NCBI RefSeq assembly: GCF_030265065.1
Contig: NC_080408.1
Coordinates: 32,606,501-32,670,500, forward strand
Length of the DNA: 64,000 bases
Origin: Corythoichthys intestinalis
Taxonomy: Eukaryota; Chordata; Actinopteri; Syngnathiformes; Syngnathidae
Direction of reading: 5' to 3'
The notes under the pieces were generated by a model. It was not told where the DNA came from, did not search any database, and saw nothing but the letters and a program-made list of their open reading frames with translations. Position numbers and translations under genes: made by a program. Below, piece after piece: positions 21,289 to 34,012 of the stretch; positions within the stretch are counted from its first letter, which is position 1; each line of letters starts with the position of its first letter.

Positions 21289-24200
21289 TTATCCGTCAAT
21301 GGGCCGAATCATCAGGCGGACCGACTTCATTGAGTAGAAGCCTCCGCCGTAATCTGCCCAAAAGATCCCATCCTGGAATTTGCTTCTGTAGACACCTCCG
21401 CTGTACCATACGCCATTCAGATTGGCTTGGCCGCAAGCGTTGTACCACCATCCTCCTTTGTGGAAATGGGCACAGTTTCCTGCAAGGGGACGATGATATT
21501 GTTGGCTGTGATATGTACTAGGTAAAGAACGGCATTTAAAGATGAGCTGTTGAATAAATACCTGAGAAGGCGTCCTTGTCTCTATCGAGAGTAGTGAATT
21601 GTTTGCCGTTGTGGCTGCTGAGGGAGTCGCCAGCATTGCCTCGATATGTGCCCAATCTCAGACGGTAGCCCTCGCTCTCAGGCTCCAGGTGGAAGCTACT
21701 GTACTGAGCATACACCTTCTTATCCATCCAGTCCTCTAGTTCCACCTGAAGCTTGTAATCGCCCTGACGTCCCAGCTTGTAAATACCCTCCAGACCGAGC
21801 CAGTACTCCCCATCTGTGTTGCCAAATCCGCTCTGGAAAACAAAAACAAAAAATTCAAATGACTGTTTCCGAGAAATGAGAGCAAATTGTGTGCATGTTT
21901 TGGCTGGAGTAGTTCAGGCAACACTTTTCTGGTTGTCACAGTAACAGAGGCTCCAGTCAATTATTTTTGCATGCAAAAGATTAATTTCTGCAAATAGTCC
22001 TCAGAAATCTAGTCCAGTAAACCACATGGACCTCGTCAATAACAAACAGGAAAGCTGGCTTGGCGCTTTGTGTTGACTAACCATGAACAATCTGGCCGTG
22101 TGCCTCCAGAACATTTAATTCAGTAGAGATGGTTGAGGTCTGCGATTGTGGATTAATGAAGTCGGCCAACGTTTGATGAATAATGGGGAGTTTTTGATAG
22201 ACCCCTCCCCTCTTGGATTGTGTGTGTCTACATATGCGCGCGCACACTTGTTGTGGCTTTGGAGGCGAGCACAGCGGCGACTCAATGTCAAAGAGCGCAA
22301 TTTAACTCCCAATTAGACATTATTTTGTTGAATGAAGCAGTGAATGGCCAACCAAAGCTTGCCGCAGTGACATACTCCACCTATTCCTCGCGTATCTTTG
22401 ATGAGAGGGCCCACGTGTAGTGGTATACACTCAGCCAACCAGCAATCCGTCCAGGAAAGCACTGCAGTAGTAGCGGTTTTGGAAAGGAAAAAAAAACCCT
22501 ACAGATTGAGCTGTGGAACATACTTTTCCATTGGGCCAGATAATGTTTCATAATGGAAATCGCAAACTAAAAACCCACTGATGAATAACACTGCTGACGC
22601 AGCATAATATTTTACAATGAAAACACAAGGATTCTGACCTATAGGAAATAGTCCCCCCCAAAAGGTTCCTCTTAGTCATATAAAAGGCAGCACAGCACTG
22701 TTATCTCTGGCTGAAACCCTCTGAGGTTGAGGAAACACCAGGAGTCAGCGTAATCACCTTGTAATTTTCCCAGTTCCTGAAGAAGTTAACAGAGCCGTCT
22801 TTCCTGCTGAGAATCACAGTCCAGCCTCCGTTGTCCATGTCTTGTTCACACCAGACCTGCATGGACTTCTCCGCCTCGTCAGGTTTGATCAGGTACATGC
22901 CGCTGGTGACGTGGCCGGCCTCTTGAGCCTCCAGGCAGTCTCGGAATGGACCTTTAGGGAAAGACAGTTACAACGTTAAAATCATTCAAATCTGTCTGTT
23001 GGTCTGTCTGTCTTCTACTGTGAGATGGTCAATCAGTGTAAGAATCTAGCTGGTGCATATGCTCTCTATCCTGTCCTGCTATGATTGCATGTTTAAATTG
23101 GAAATATTGTTTATCCAGTATGAGTCATATTCACAACTACCAATGGACAGTCCAGACCAAGTGAACATGAAAAAAGTTCACAATATGGACGTCCCTTATG
23201 AGATAAAATCCCATTGGGATTTCAAATGAGGTGGTGTCTTCTACACAGGGCCATCCATTTGCACTGGGAGGCAGTCTAAATACAAGTATCGCTGCCACCC
23301 GTCCAAAGCCAAATGGATTGGAAACCTATCACAGTATTGAGCATTATGAGTTCCAGCTGAACCATCTAACCATCTGTCTATATTCTATACAAAGTGAGGT
23401 ACAAGTACCACCAGTGGTATTTGGTAGGTAAAAGACTGACTAAATTAAATGCTCAAACATTGTTGTTATTGTTGTTGTTGTTGTTTTTTTTAATCCAGTA
23501 ACATTCATTGATCAAGTACAGTTCAGTTGTAAACCAATTCAGGGTATACCCCACCTACTGCCCATAGTTGGCTGGGATTGGCTCCAGCACCCCTGTGACC
23601 CTCGCGAGGATAATTGGCGCGGAAAATGAATAAATAAATGAATTCAGTTGTATTCAATTTAAATCACAAAATATTCATATTTATGTAAAACAGTCTCTTT
23701 TCAAATATTACACTAGAGTATTTTAACTATTGACCCCTACTGACGCCAATAGACTTCGAATTAATTAGAAATACAGGAACTGTCAGGGAGTGCTTATGTT
23801 TCAGTTTCACTGACAGTATTTGTTCAGTATTTGCCAGTTTGTTCCATCCAAATAGATTGGACGTCTAGCCCCGTCAATGGCAGCCAATAGTTTGGCAACC
23901 TGATATTGGTACATCGGAGAGTCACGTAGAGTGGTATGAAAAAGTATCTGAACCTTTTGGAATTTCTCACATTTCTGCATAAAATCACCATCAAATGTGA
24001 TCTGATCTTTGTCAGGACATGTTATATAAGGGGGGAGGAGATGTGACATATTTATGTCACACTGCTGTTGCCATAGTGTGCACTTCCTGTGGGTGTGGTA
24101 TTACAGTATAAAAAGGAATCTCTGTTATGTCTCTGTGATATATATGATGAGAAGCACACTGAATAAAGAAGTGTTGTTCCATTCAAGTCTCGGCCTTACA

Positions 24201-27200
24201 TGTACTTAGATCAGGGAAGTACATAACAAAAGGTCTACAAATGGACAGAGTTTGGCACTGTTGCTTCTCTCCCAAGGAGTGGCCGTCCACCAAAGATGAC
24301 GCCAATAGTTCAGCGCATAATACTCAGAGAGTTAAAAAAGAACCCTAGAGTGTCTACTAAAGACTTACTGAAATCACTGGCACAATCCAATATATATGTG
24401 CAAACATCAACTATATGTAAAATAGTAGATGTGTCAAACTATTGCCAAGAATCGTGTTCATGGGAGGACTCCATGGAGGAAGCCAATGCCTTAAAAAAAA
24501 AAAAAAAAAAACATTGTTGCTCGTTTAATGTTCACAAAAAGGCCCTTGGACACCACAGAAGTTTTGGCAAAATATTTTGTGGACTGATGAAACCAAAGTT
24601 GAACTGTTTGGGAGTAACACAACGTCATATGTGGAAGAAAAATGGAACAGCTCACCAACATCAATACCTCATCCTCACCGTCAAGCATGGTGGAAGGAGC
24701 ATCATGATTTGGGGCTGTTTTGCTTCCTCAGGGCTTGGACAAATTGCAATCATTAATGGAAGAATTAATTTGAAAGCTTATCAGGATGTTTTGCAGGAAA
24801 AACTGAGGCCGTCTGTCAGACAGTAGAAGCTAAAAAGAGGAGGGATGCTGCAACAAGACAATGACCCAAAACACAAAAGTAAGTAAAATTAAGGATGATT
24901 TCAGACAAACAAAATGCACGTTCTGGAGTGACCAAGTCAAAGTGGGGCTATCTCCGTCAAAGCTGACCAAGTGGAAACACAAAGACAAAGAGCTTTTTCC
25001 ATTGAAAATAGTTGTGAACAAATGCTTAAATTCCTGAGTTCTTCATAGATATGGATGTAAAACAGTTTCGATTCTTAGTTAAAAGCAAAAAAAAAAAAAA
25101 AAAAAAAACGTGAAGGTGGCATATGTAAACAAAGAGCTTTTCCCGTAGAAAATTCTTGTGAATAAACGCTTAAATCCCTGAAATCTTGATAGATATGGAT
25201 GTAAAACAGTCTCGATTCTTGGTTAAAAGCAAAAAAAAATAAAAAATAAAATAAAAACAATAAAAAATAAAAAGCGTGCAGTTAGCATTTATTTTACGTA
25301 AATTTTGCGAACTATGAGGCTAGTCAGTCAGTCAGTAAGGAAATTAGCGGCTGCCATATGAAAACAAAGAACTTTGTCCGTTGAAAATTCTTGAGAATAA
25401 ATGCTTAAATCCCTGAATTCTTTATAGATATGAACGTAAAACAGTCTCGATTCTTGGTTCAAAGCAAAAAAAAAAAAAAAAAAACGTGCAGGTAGCATTT
25501 ATTTTACTTTTTTAAAATATTATTATTATTTAAATATTCCGAAGTATAATGCCAATGCTGTAACAGATAATTTCTCCTATTGATTTTTTCTCGACGTTTC
25601 AAAATGCATGCATGGTACGAAAAATATAATAATTACCTTGAATCCTCAAACAAATCACTCCTGACACAGTCCTTCCTGTTTGTATGCAGTACAGCTTACG
25701 TACTTTTTAAGTACAGCATTAGACCGCTGCATATGACCGATTGCTAATGAATGAAGCGGAGTGTTGGATGCCCCCCTTCGGGAATGTGCCATGTCAATAC
25801 ATTATACGGGCTATGGCCAGACATCCCAGGAATCTGACTAAACTACAGCAGTTTTGTAGAGAAGAATGGGCCAAGATAGGTCCTGATCGATGTGCCAGAC
25901 TGATCTGCAGCCACAGGAAGCGTTTGGTTGAATTTATTCCTGCCAAAGGGAGGGCCCACAAAATATTAAATGTGATGGTTTGCCTACTAATTTTTCCCCC
26001 TTCTGTCATTGTTTGCATACTATCCTCATTAGAATATGAAAACCTAAAAATGTTTGAGTGTTTTTTTTTTTCATCTGTGTGATTTTGACAACGATCAGAT
26101 CACATTTGATTGTGATTTTATGCAGAAATGTGAGAAATTCCAAAAGGTTCAAATACTTTTTCATACTACTGTATTCTTTGAGGTGGTACTCGCTACAAAA
26201 TGTTTGAGAACCTCTGTTCCATATTATCACTGTTACTGGCATTGTAACAAACTGAAATACTATACTCATTTGCTGGAATAATTTAAACAAGATGGAATCT
26301 TTTGCTACAACTGTGAATTAGGCAGAGTGTAATTTGTTTACCTGTGTAGTTACTGCAGCTACTACACAATTCTGCGTTTTGTTTATGTTTAGGATTTTCT
26401 TTCAATTGTATATCTCAAGTGAAGTTTACAAAGAATCATTCAGAATCAGCTGCACCACTAAACAAGCTTTTACTTGGGTAAAACACTTTTTATGAGGTTC
26501 AATGCAAAACATTGCCTTTTGTTGACATCTGGTCAGCAAAACGGGCTCTCACAGCCTGAGTAATTGAAAACATAGTTGTCAAGGTCTGCTCAATGATTGT
26601 CTGGGAAAAGTAGAGGAAAGAGGGGCTAATTAGGTCACTTAATTAATTAGTTACCCTAATTCCTTCCTTAACTACTGTATACACTCTGCTATTCATCAAG
26701 AAGATTCCCTTATGGCTCAGAATTTTCAATTACAATCACGTGTGTCACACTCGACAGTAAAGCAAACCCTATGCAACTAATGATATAATAGCAGCTCAAA
26801 GATAAAGCCTATATTCACTTTTCTTCATGGAGTAGTTTATGAAATATTAAGCACTGGATTTGGTATCCCAGAGGCACTTAGTGGTTTGAGCCTATCATGC
26901 CAGTCTTGGGTTTGGTCCATGTCTGCAATGCAATGGAACAGTCTTGAAAAGGATCATTTCCATATACAGCCCTACAGAAACCTTACACACTTTATTATTC
27001 TTGGGTGAGGGGGAGCCAAATGTGCGAGGAATTTCTGTTGATGAGCAAAATCGGCCTGGTGAGGTTTCTCTTTGCTTTGCTTTAAGTCCCCAGTCTCACT
27101 TTAGACATGACAGCATTTTTGTTTCCATACTGGTATTTACGCTTTCTGTTGAGCAAGTAGTCCAACTGTAGCTGAATTTGCAGATCTTTAACCTTTGAAA

Positions 27201-29770
27201 ATGGGGCCACCAGACCACCTGCAGCTGAAATTAAAGTAAGCATGCATAATTTTGTTATGGTTGACGTGCAAAGAGGTGAATGTTGCATAAATTAATGAAT
27301 AAATCTATAAGAATGTTCACTTTTGTGCTATAACAGTCATTTGTAATGCTTGTTAAATGTTCCTACATTTCCATCGTTAAGATCCTCACCGTAAGAAATT
27401 ACGCATCCTGCAAATTATAGGGATTAAAAAGGCTTGAAAATGTTACACATTTTATTCTATGCAAATAACAAGATACTTCCTTCAGGTATTCAGTTTCTTT
27501 TTTTTAATTTAAGAGAAGGAAAATAGTATTTCCGAAGGAGTGTTTTTGTGGACCTTGAAAATTTAAAACAAATGTTTACAGATGGATTAAAATTTAGTAT
27601 TTGCTTGACGACAGTTTGAAGTTAATAAGTTATTTAAAACGCCAATACTTTGTAGCGAAAAAAAAAAATCTATACCATAATTTTAGCACTATAAAGCGCA
27701 TCTGACTATAAGCCGCCACCCACCAAATGTGACCCGAAAACGGCATTTGTTCATAGATAAACCGCACTGGACTATAAGCCGCAGCTGTCCTCACTGTATT
27801 ATGGTATATTTGAAACAAAAGATATTAACTGGTAACACTTCATTGGACAGTGGAATCATATGAAGTAGACCAAAAGAACCACCACGAAGCTTTGAACCAA
27901 CTGGCTGCAAAGCTTCATTGCTTCAAGAAGCGTCATTTGGCCATCACTGCTCCCTTGGAGGAGACAGTCAACTTTTTCGGCCACCTGCTGTCAAAACCTT
28001 TGTTGTCCAGAAAGCATGCAATGCAGCGCTACAGATGTAAATGACAATCAAAATGCATGTTCTGTGCTAATTATTTATCCAGTTACTGTTTCAGTTGTTT
28101 AATTTCTAGTTATGGTATTTGGTAACACTTTATTTGACAGTGGCGCCATTAGACTGCCATCAGACAATCATAATTATGACATGACACCGTCATAAGCATG
28201 AATGAATGCTTATAACAGATGTCATTTAGTGTTATTCAGCAAATTAACTCACTTTTGATTGGATGTAAAAGATCCGGGCTAGACATACTGTAAATGGACT
28301 TGGTGACAAAATTTGCCGCATGACACTTAATGACGTCTGTCATAAACATTTATTAATGCCCATGACAGTATCATTTCATTATTATGACGGTCTTATGACG
28401 CTGCTGTTAAATAAAGCGTTACCAAATACCATAACAAGCAATTAAGGAAATAATTGGAACAGCAACTGAATAAATACAGTAATTAGCACAGAACATGAAT
28501 TTTGATTGTTATTTACATCTGTAGTGCTGAAATGTATGCCAGGAGGCATGTGTTGCCTATTAACCCAAATAATTCAACAAATAAGACGCACTGGACTATA
28601 AGCCGCAGGGTTCAAAATGAAGGGGAAAAAGTAGAGGCTTATAGTCCGAAAATTAGGGTATATATATTTTGATTTGTGAAGAGTTAGACCAAATGTAACA
28701 AAGTTGTTGCTTTTTCGTTTTGGTTGTATTTATTAATTAGCAATTTGGTGTAGCAACCAAATAATCATTATCCTCAAAACGCATTGGGTCATTAAGCTCA
28801 TTCCCCGTCCCCAAAGTTTTGTGCAAATCAATTTAGAATTTTGGACAGTTTTGGAAGTTTTGGACATGCAAAAGCTACAAACAGTTGCTTTGGAGTCACG
28901 TGGGCCTAATGCGGTACTGTTGGATATGATCATCACTTATGAAACACTGACAGTGTGTACTAACTCACCTTCAGCACTAAAGTTAGTCTGAGGATGTTTC
29001 TGAACTTCCAGAGTACCGTCGGTTGGTGACGGCCCAGAGCGAGAACCCCTTTCACGGACGAATCCTCCGCTATTGTCCCCTCGGATCTCGTTGGTAATAC
29101 GTGGGACGTTAACCGGAATGTTCTCAGGCACCACGTGCACCATTGGAGGGCCCAGCGGTGGCGGCTCTTGTCTGCGATCCTGCATCTTCATGCAACTTTC
29201 TTCCAGAGCGCCAATCACCACCGACTGGTTGTTCACCATTGCCGAGAGGGCAGCGTATTTGGCCTCCAGTTCCTTGTAACGAGAGGTCAGTCGCAGCGAC
29301 TCTGCGGTGGCATTAAGGATCCGTGTCTCCAACTGAGCCAGCTCTAATGAGTTGTCCCTCTTCCTGATGATTTCGTGCAGCAGCTGCATGTAGAGCTGGG
29401 TTACCCTGGAATTCATGTTCCTGCTCTCTTTTCTCAGCAGCTTCATCTCATTCACCAGGTTGCCGTCTACATCCACTACTAGTTTTAGCGTCTCCATCTC
29501 CCTCCTTTGCTTTGAGAGAAGATCACGCACCGCCGCCACATCGAGGCGAGTCACCCGGTCTCTGTCTGGGACGGGACCACTGGCTGCACAGATGGGGCCT
29601 GTGATCTTCTGCTCCGGAACTAGGAAGGTGTAAGAGCACCTCGAGTTGTCTCCGTTGGCCTCTGGAGCTCTTCGTGCCCGGGAGAGGAGGGGATTTGGAA
29701 TGAGCGCTTCACTGGTGCTCCAGAGAGACAGACCAAACAAAGTAAAGAAGCTCCACATTCCAGGTCCCAT
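21289..29770 (-). CDS. angptl1: Angiopoietin-like 1, secreted fibrinogen-domain protein (485 aa)
   Basis: Coding exons are 29770-28969, 22951-22758, 21832-21562 and 21479-21289. Phase is kept and the total is 1458 nt; human ANGPTL1 is about 491 aa. Residues 1-22 are a signal peptide (MGPGMWSFFTLFGLSLWSTS). CSYTFLVPEQKITGPIC is the ANGPTL1/2 N-terminal cysteine block. Residues about 80-200 form a coiled coil containing VVDVDGNLVNEMKLLRKES and VTQLYMQLLHEIIRKRDNS; VDVDGN and RKRDNS favour ANGPTL1 over ANGPTL2. A proline-rich linker follows. The fibrinogen-like domain is about 268-485, with cysteines in FRDC, VWCEQ, GNCAHF and YNACGQ and a calcium-type DRDKD motif; it ends LMIRPIDG. N-glycosylation sites are NATA and NNQS. 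The protein is secreted and is linked in other vertebrates to restraint of angiogenesis. Intron 1 (6 kb) is full of repeats. Teleost paralogue not resolved. Confidence 0.95.
23525..23640 (+). mobile_element. LINE L2-type 3' tail
   Basis: The block CCCACCTACTGCCCATAG, GGCTGGGATTGGCTCCAGCA, CCCCTGTGACCCTCGCGAGG, GCGGAAAATGAATAAATAAA matches the conserved 3' end of fish L2 LINEs and SINEs that share that tail. It ends in a short tetranucleotide tail. Only the 3' stub is present. Confidence 0.75.
24020..24228 (+). mobile_element. Possible short solo LTR fossil inside the Tc1 element
   Basis: About 209 bp starting TGTTATATAAGG and ending GTACATAACA, with a TATAAAA box and an AATAAA in the expected order. 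It looks like a solo long terminal repeat of an LTR element, family undetermined. No internal region is present, and it is younger than the Tc1 copy it interrupts. No clear target duplication, so the call is tentative. Confidence 0.4.
24955..25495. repeat. Tandem array of ~130-230 bp units inside the Tc1 element
   Basis: Three units share ACAAAGAGCTTTTTCC, GAAAATTCTTGTGAATAAA, CTTAAATCCCTGAA, TAGATATGGATGTAAAACAG and CGATTCTTGGTTAAAAGC followed by an A-run. An inverted related unit lies at about 56485-56645, so the family is dispersed. Confidence 0.75.
27675..28658. mobile_element. TA-flanked inverted-repeat element (CCGTAATTTTCGGACTATAA family), composite copy 1
   Basis: Left end ACCATAATTTTAGCACTATA and right end TATAGTCCGAAAATTAGGGT are inverted copies beside TA. 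Inside, 28121-28423 is a second element with GGTAACACTTTATTTGACAG termini. Around it, 28020-28120 and 28424-28535 are inverted copies of each other, giving one long hairpin. No transposase. Confidence 0.75.
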
Positions 29771-29917
29771 TGTTCTTTCTTTCTTGATTTATCAACATAA
29801 ACAAATATTTCTGTGAAGACAAAGATGAGAAAAGAACATTTTTCTTAGAGCAGTGGTTCTCAGACTAGCACCAACCCCCCAAAAATAGCAGTACAACTAC
29901 CAATAAAATGACCAACA

Positions 29918-30253
29918 TTAACACATTCACTGCCACTGACAAGTATAGTCGTCAATTTACAGGATGGGTGTGTAGGTACGGATCTGAGATCGACCCATTT
30001 TCCGAATGCCATTTCATAGGTTTCTGGGAGGACTGGTTTCATTTTATAAACCGTATCAATGTTCTCCTGCTAATAATGAAACACAAGAAAAAGGTAGAAA
30101 AAAGCCTAAATGAAGGAAGTGGGTCTATTATTCCATTAAGTAAATTTAATTTATAGCAATAGAACAGATCCTTAAAAATCTGCCAACATTCTCTAAAAAG
30201 GCTGGCAAAATGTGGTTGGATGACCTGAAAACGGTCCACAGTGAAAGAGTTAA
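29918..30253. mobile_element. TTAA-flanked MITE, piggyBac-like
   Basis: Begins TTAACACATTCACTGCC and ends in the mirror of TTAACTCTTTCACTGTG, so both ends carry TTAA plus a similar inverted repeat. About 330 bp, no coding content. It sits about 150 bp upstream of the angptl1 coding start, in the intron before exon 2. Confidence 0.6.
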
Positions 30254-30479
30254 AATGCAGGCGCGTGGTAGGCTTGAATAGTTATGGAAAAAAAAAATGA
30301 AAAAGGCTGAATTCCTGAAGTATTAACATTAGAACAAAACGGATATAATTTCCCAACAATCAAGTCCAAACTGCTTTTCAAAAACCCCAAATTGCACATG
30401 ATGAATACTATCAACTATTAGAAAATATTACCACAGAAAGTGTGACATTAAAGGGGGGTGTCTGGATTTACTGGAATAA

Positions 30480-31060
30480 AGTGAAAATATTACAAGAAAA
30501 AAAAATTGTAGACTGACAATTTTCAGGCCGAGATGACGAGACGGACTCAGTGGCGGAGTACTGGCAACAAAAACTTTATTAAGAAAACAAAGGTTCTTCC
30601 GCTGGCATGCGGGGATGAGGAAAAGTACAAACATAAAACACTCCAAACGGATGAAAAAGCCAAGACAACTAAGATCAAAACTTGCAAACGCAAAGCACTC
30701 CAAATGGAGGATAAAATCTAGACAACTATGATTGCTAAAAAATTAGGCTGACATGATCACATGGGTAGTGAGACAATTTGGCACAAGACAAGGGAGATGC
30801 AGAATATTTATACACAAGAGATAATGGGGAACAGGTGGAAACAATAGGTGATTAGGTGACAATAGGAAGGGCAAGTGTACAGACACAAGGTGGGTGAAGA
30901 AGAGAAGAAAACAAAAGAAAACAGTAAACGACATGACACAACTCGCCCATGACGTGACAATGATGGAATATAAGAAATGTCCCAAAAATGAATGACAAGC
31001 GCAAAAAAGAAAACCAAAACATACAACAATAAACATTTTATTTTACCTGAAACCATACTT
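30480..31060. repeat. Unclassified interspersed-repeat-like sequence
   Basis: Style and base use (CAAAAACTTTATTAAG, GGGGAACAGGTGGAAACA, TAGGTGACAATAGG) resemble repeat sequence seen in many fish genomes, but no termini or frame identify the family. It lies in the presumed 5' intron of angptl1. Confidence 0.35.
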
Positions 31061-31470
31061 AATTAATTAACATAATCAAAATAAAATAAAACATGTCTTT
31101 TTTAGGACTAACATTGAAGTGTTAAAAGCAAAAACTTGACAATTATAGAGGGAAAAAAAACTACCAAGGAAATGAGTCAGCACAAGTAGATCAAAGTTTG
31201 ACGGAAAAAAAAAAAACTGTCCATATTCAACTGAAATGCACGTGTGTATTGAGTCATAAGCGCACCACCAGAGAGAGCCCATAGTCTACTCAGTCAGAAC
31301 ACACTTTGATAGTCACCAACTTTAAGGTATTCTGAATTTATAGTAAAGGAATTACAGCTTGTTGCTCACATTGTCCTTATACTGTATAGACAAGTTTCCG
31401 AGGTACTTCCACTTTACTTCCGTATGTCTGCCCACAACGTCCGCTTTCATTTTTTTTACCATTGACTTCA

Positions 31471-31791
31471 ATGGCGCTGGAGTGGCATGAATCACTAAAA
31501 ACCCTGAAAAAACACGATTTGGAAATACCGCATCCTTCTGCCATCTCGACATGGGAAGACAACACAAAGAAGTGGCCGAGGGTGACCACAAGTAAAATAT
31601 TATCGTATTTTATTGACTCTATGGCAGTGGATGGAAACGACGTTAGGAACCTGAAAAGCTCCAAGGCATTCCAGTACCTGCACAGCCACAAAGTTGGATG
31701 TGTCCTCATATACAAACACAGGAATTTTGTCTTCATGAATGCGGATGTAGAACAAAGCCAGTGCCTGAACTCTCCGTACCACAAACCATAG
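31471..31791 (+). pseudogene. N-terminal fragment of a transposon-associated protein, possibly SWIM/YqaJ type
   Basis: Open frame of about 106 codons starting MALEWHESLKTLKKHDLE, with PRVTTSKILSYFIDS, NLKSSKAFQYLHSHKVG and VFMNADVEQSQCLNS. The pattern (a WPRVT..I..YF segment, then KSS.A..YL.S..V and V..SQ) resembles the N-terminal part of repeated fish and invertebrate proteins with SWIM and YqaJ-exonuclease domains. The frame ends before any catalytic domain and no downstream part was found. Family assignment is from memory and tentative. Confidence 0.4.
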
Positions 31792-33146
31792 GTTCTGGTA
31801 ATACCGGAGGGAGACGCCGAAACTGCAGGCTGTACATGTATCGCGGGTCCCGGGCGTTCGTGTAGTCATTCTACCCCTGTGTTATGGAAGGTATGTGCTC
31901 CAAAAATACGAAACCTAAAATCTGGTACATGGTTGCCCTTGCTATTTATATTAAGGTGATAATGGTACTTATGAAGTTTAATAATTTTTCCTACAACTAC
32001 TGCTGCTGCTGCTAGCCTGTTGCTAATCAGTTCGTGTAGATGGCACAATTATGATAACGCAGAAACGCAAGTGTTACAAGTTTTTTATTCGTTTGTTTAC
32101 GGGTGGAAAACGCTGTTAGGCAAGGGAAGATAAGTTGATGTGCCTCACAGCAACACTTACTGTACGTTGATGGACATATATCGAGACTACGTCGTTACAC
32201 CCAGGGGAGGCTGAGAGGCTGGGGCTGGTGGATCACCTCGCGGCAGACCGCCAGCTCGATCCCGAGATCAAACTATGGGCTTTTTAACTGCAGCAACTTT
32301 AAGATACACTATTGGAGCTGCAATTACTGAGGACAGCAGGAGAAAGCCCGTCTGGAGGCCATAATGTCGGGAGAAAGTTTGGCTAGGCTCCGGAGCTCTG
32401 CTGTGTGATATCACATTTTCGTATGCCATTTTTCCTATAATTTTATTAATTGTGATTTATTGACCTGTTTTGTACAGTACATGCTCCAATCTCTTAAATA
32501 AAACAAGAAATGGAATCATGTTGTCCAAATGTTTTATTGCGATCAATATCTTCAATGAAAAAGAACAACATACTATTTTTGTTTGTATGTACATACCTTG
32601 TAATATTTCCTTGTAACAACAAAATCCGTGTCAGCCCTTCTGCATTCGGCAAATGTAATATAATTTGTAATTTCACCTCATTTGGTCACTCAAATGGCCG
32701 GCGTATCAACACGTCAACACAGGCTCACAGGTTGTTATAATCTTGTCCACGAATGATCGACAAAGTGATAAGTACAATAATACAATCTCATCTATGTCTC
32801 ATCTACGTCGTGCTGAATCCATTGTGGGAGATACCCTGGGTTCCTTTGGCTTGATTTCGCAGTTTTAATTTCGTCAACACACTGCTAACTTCAACCGCAA
32901 CTCATGAGGTTTTTTCTAAACCGAAAGTTTGAGGCAGACATTGTCCAAGATGGCAACGCTCAGGAAACATGTCTATATGATGTCATTCAGTCCCAAAGGC
33001 ACTGGTTGCTATTTATAACATTCTTATAAATATTCAAGCTGTTTACTTTCCATACAAAGCCTCATATTTTGCAAATACAGCGGGATACTTTCCAAACTGC
33101 TAATAATGAATGACTTCGCAATACACATCCAGTTTTTTTCCATTTA

Positions 33147-34009
33147 CCGTAATTTTCGCACTAAGGCGCCCCTGACTATAAGCCGCTACCCACTAAATTT
33201 GGCACGAAAATGGCATTTGTTCATAGATAAGCCACACTGGACTATAAGCCGCAGCTGTTGTCACTGCATTATGGGATGTTTACACCAAAAGATATTAACC
33301 AGTAACACTTTATTTGACAGCAGCATTATACAACTGTCATAAGGCCAAATGAACCACCATTTTTGAACCAACTGGCCGCAAAACCTCATTGTTTCAAGAA
33401 GCTTCATTTGTCCATCACTGCTCCCTTAGGGGAGACAGTCAACCTCTGCTGCCACCTGCTGTCAAAACTGTTGTTGTCCAACATGCCTCCTAGAATGCAT
33501 TGCAGCACTACAGATGTCAACAGCAATCAAAATTCATGTTCTGTGCTAATTATTTCTTTGGTGACTGTTCCAGTTGTTTTATTAATTGCCAGTTATGGTA
33601 TTTCGTAACACTTTATTTGGTAGTGGCGCAATATGACTGTCATTAGACAATCATAATGATGACATGACACTGTCATGAGCATTTATGAACGCTTATAACA
33701 GATGTCATTTATTGTTATCTGGCAAATTATCTCTCTTTTGAATGGATGTAAAAGATCCAAGCTGGACATTGGAGTTAGTGACATAATTTGGCAGGTGACA
33801 GTTAATAACTTCTGTCATAAGCGTTCAGTAATCTCTATGATAGTGTCATGTCGTAATTATGACTGTCTTATGACAGTGTTATGACGCCGCTGTCAAATAA
33901 AGTGTTACCTATTAAGAGAAATACATCAACAAATAAGCCGCACTTGACTATAAGCCGCAGGATTCAAAATGAAGGTTAAAAGTAGCGGCTTATAGTCCGA
34001 AAATTACGG
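33147..34009. mobile_element. TA-flanked inverted-repeat element, composite copy 2
   Basis: Ends CCGTAATTTTCG and CGAAAATTACGG are inverted, beside TA on both sides. It shares with 27675-28658 the ACCAACTGGC(C/T)GCAAA block, the GAGACAGTCAACCTC block and the nested GGTAACACTTTATTT element (here about 33300-33910), in the same order and direction. Confidence 0.75.
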
Positions 34010-34012
34010 TAC

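Larger units (their letters stand above)
23929..26171 (+). mobile_element. Tc1-like transposon, interrupted
   Basis: Terminal repeats GTATGAAAAAGTATCTGAAC (left) and its reverse complement (right) lie next to TA. The transposase is in the + orientation. Its N-terminal to middle part lies in 24296-24826: NPRVSTKDLLKSL, then HGGRSIMIWGCFASSGLG. A C-terminal part lies in about 25795-25960 (ARHPRNLTKLQQFCREEWAK). The frame is broken and foreign DNA is inserted between 24,020 and 24,228 and between about 24,950 and 25,740. Inactive. The same family recurs at 63279-64000. Confidence 0.9.

Noticed and set aside
28121-28423. Possible structured RNA gene in the GGTAACACTTTATTT hairpin
   Set aside because: The symmetry is explained by terminal inverted repeats of a MITE, with the same unit in the second composite copy.
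29073-29633. Three + strand frames opposite angptl1 exon 1
   Set aside because: They are antisense shadows of the conserved coiled-coil coding exon.
21289-29770. Assignment as angptl2 or angptl3
   Set aside because: The VDVDGN, RKRDNS and terminal RPID residues and the overall length fit ANGPTL1 better; ANGPTL3 lacks the CSYTF..GPIC block.
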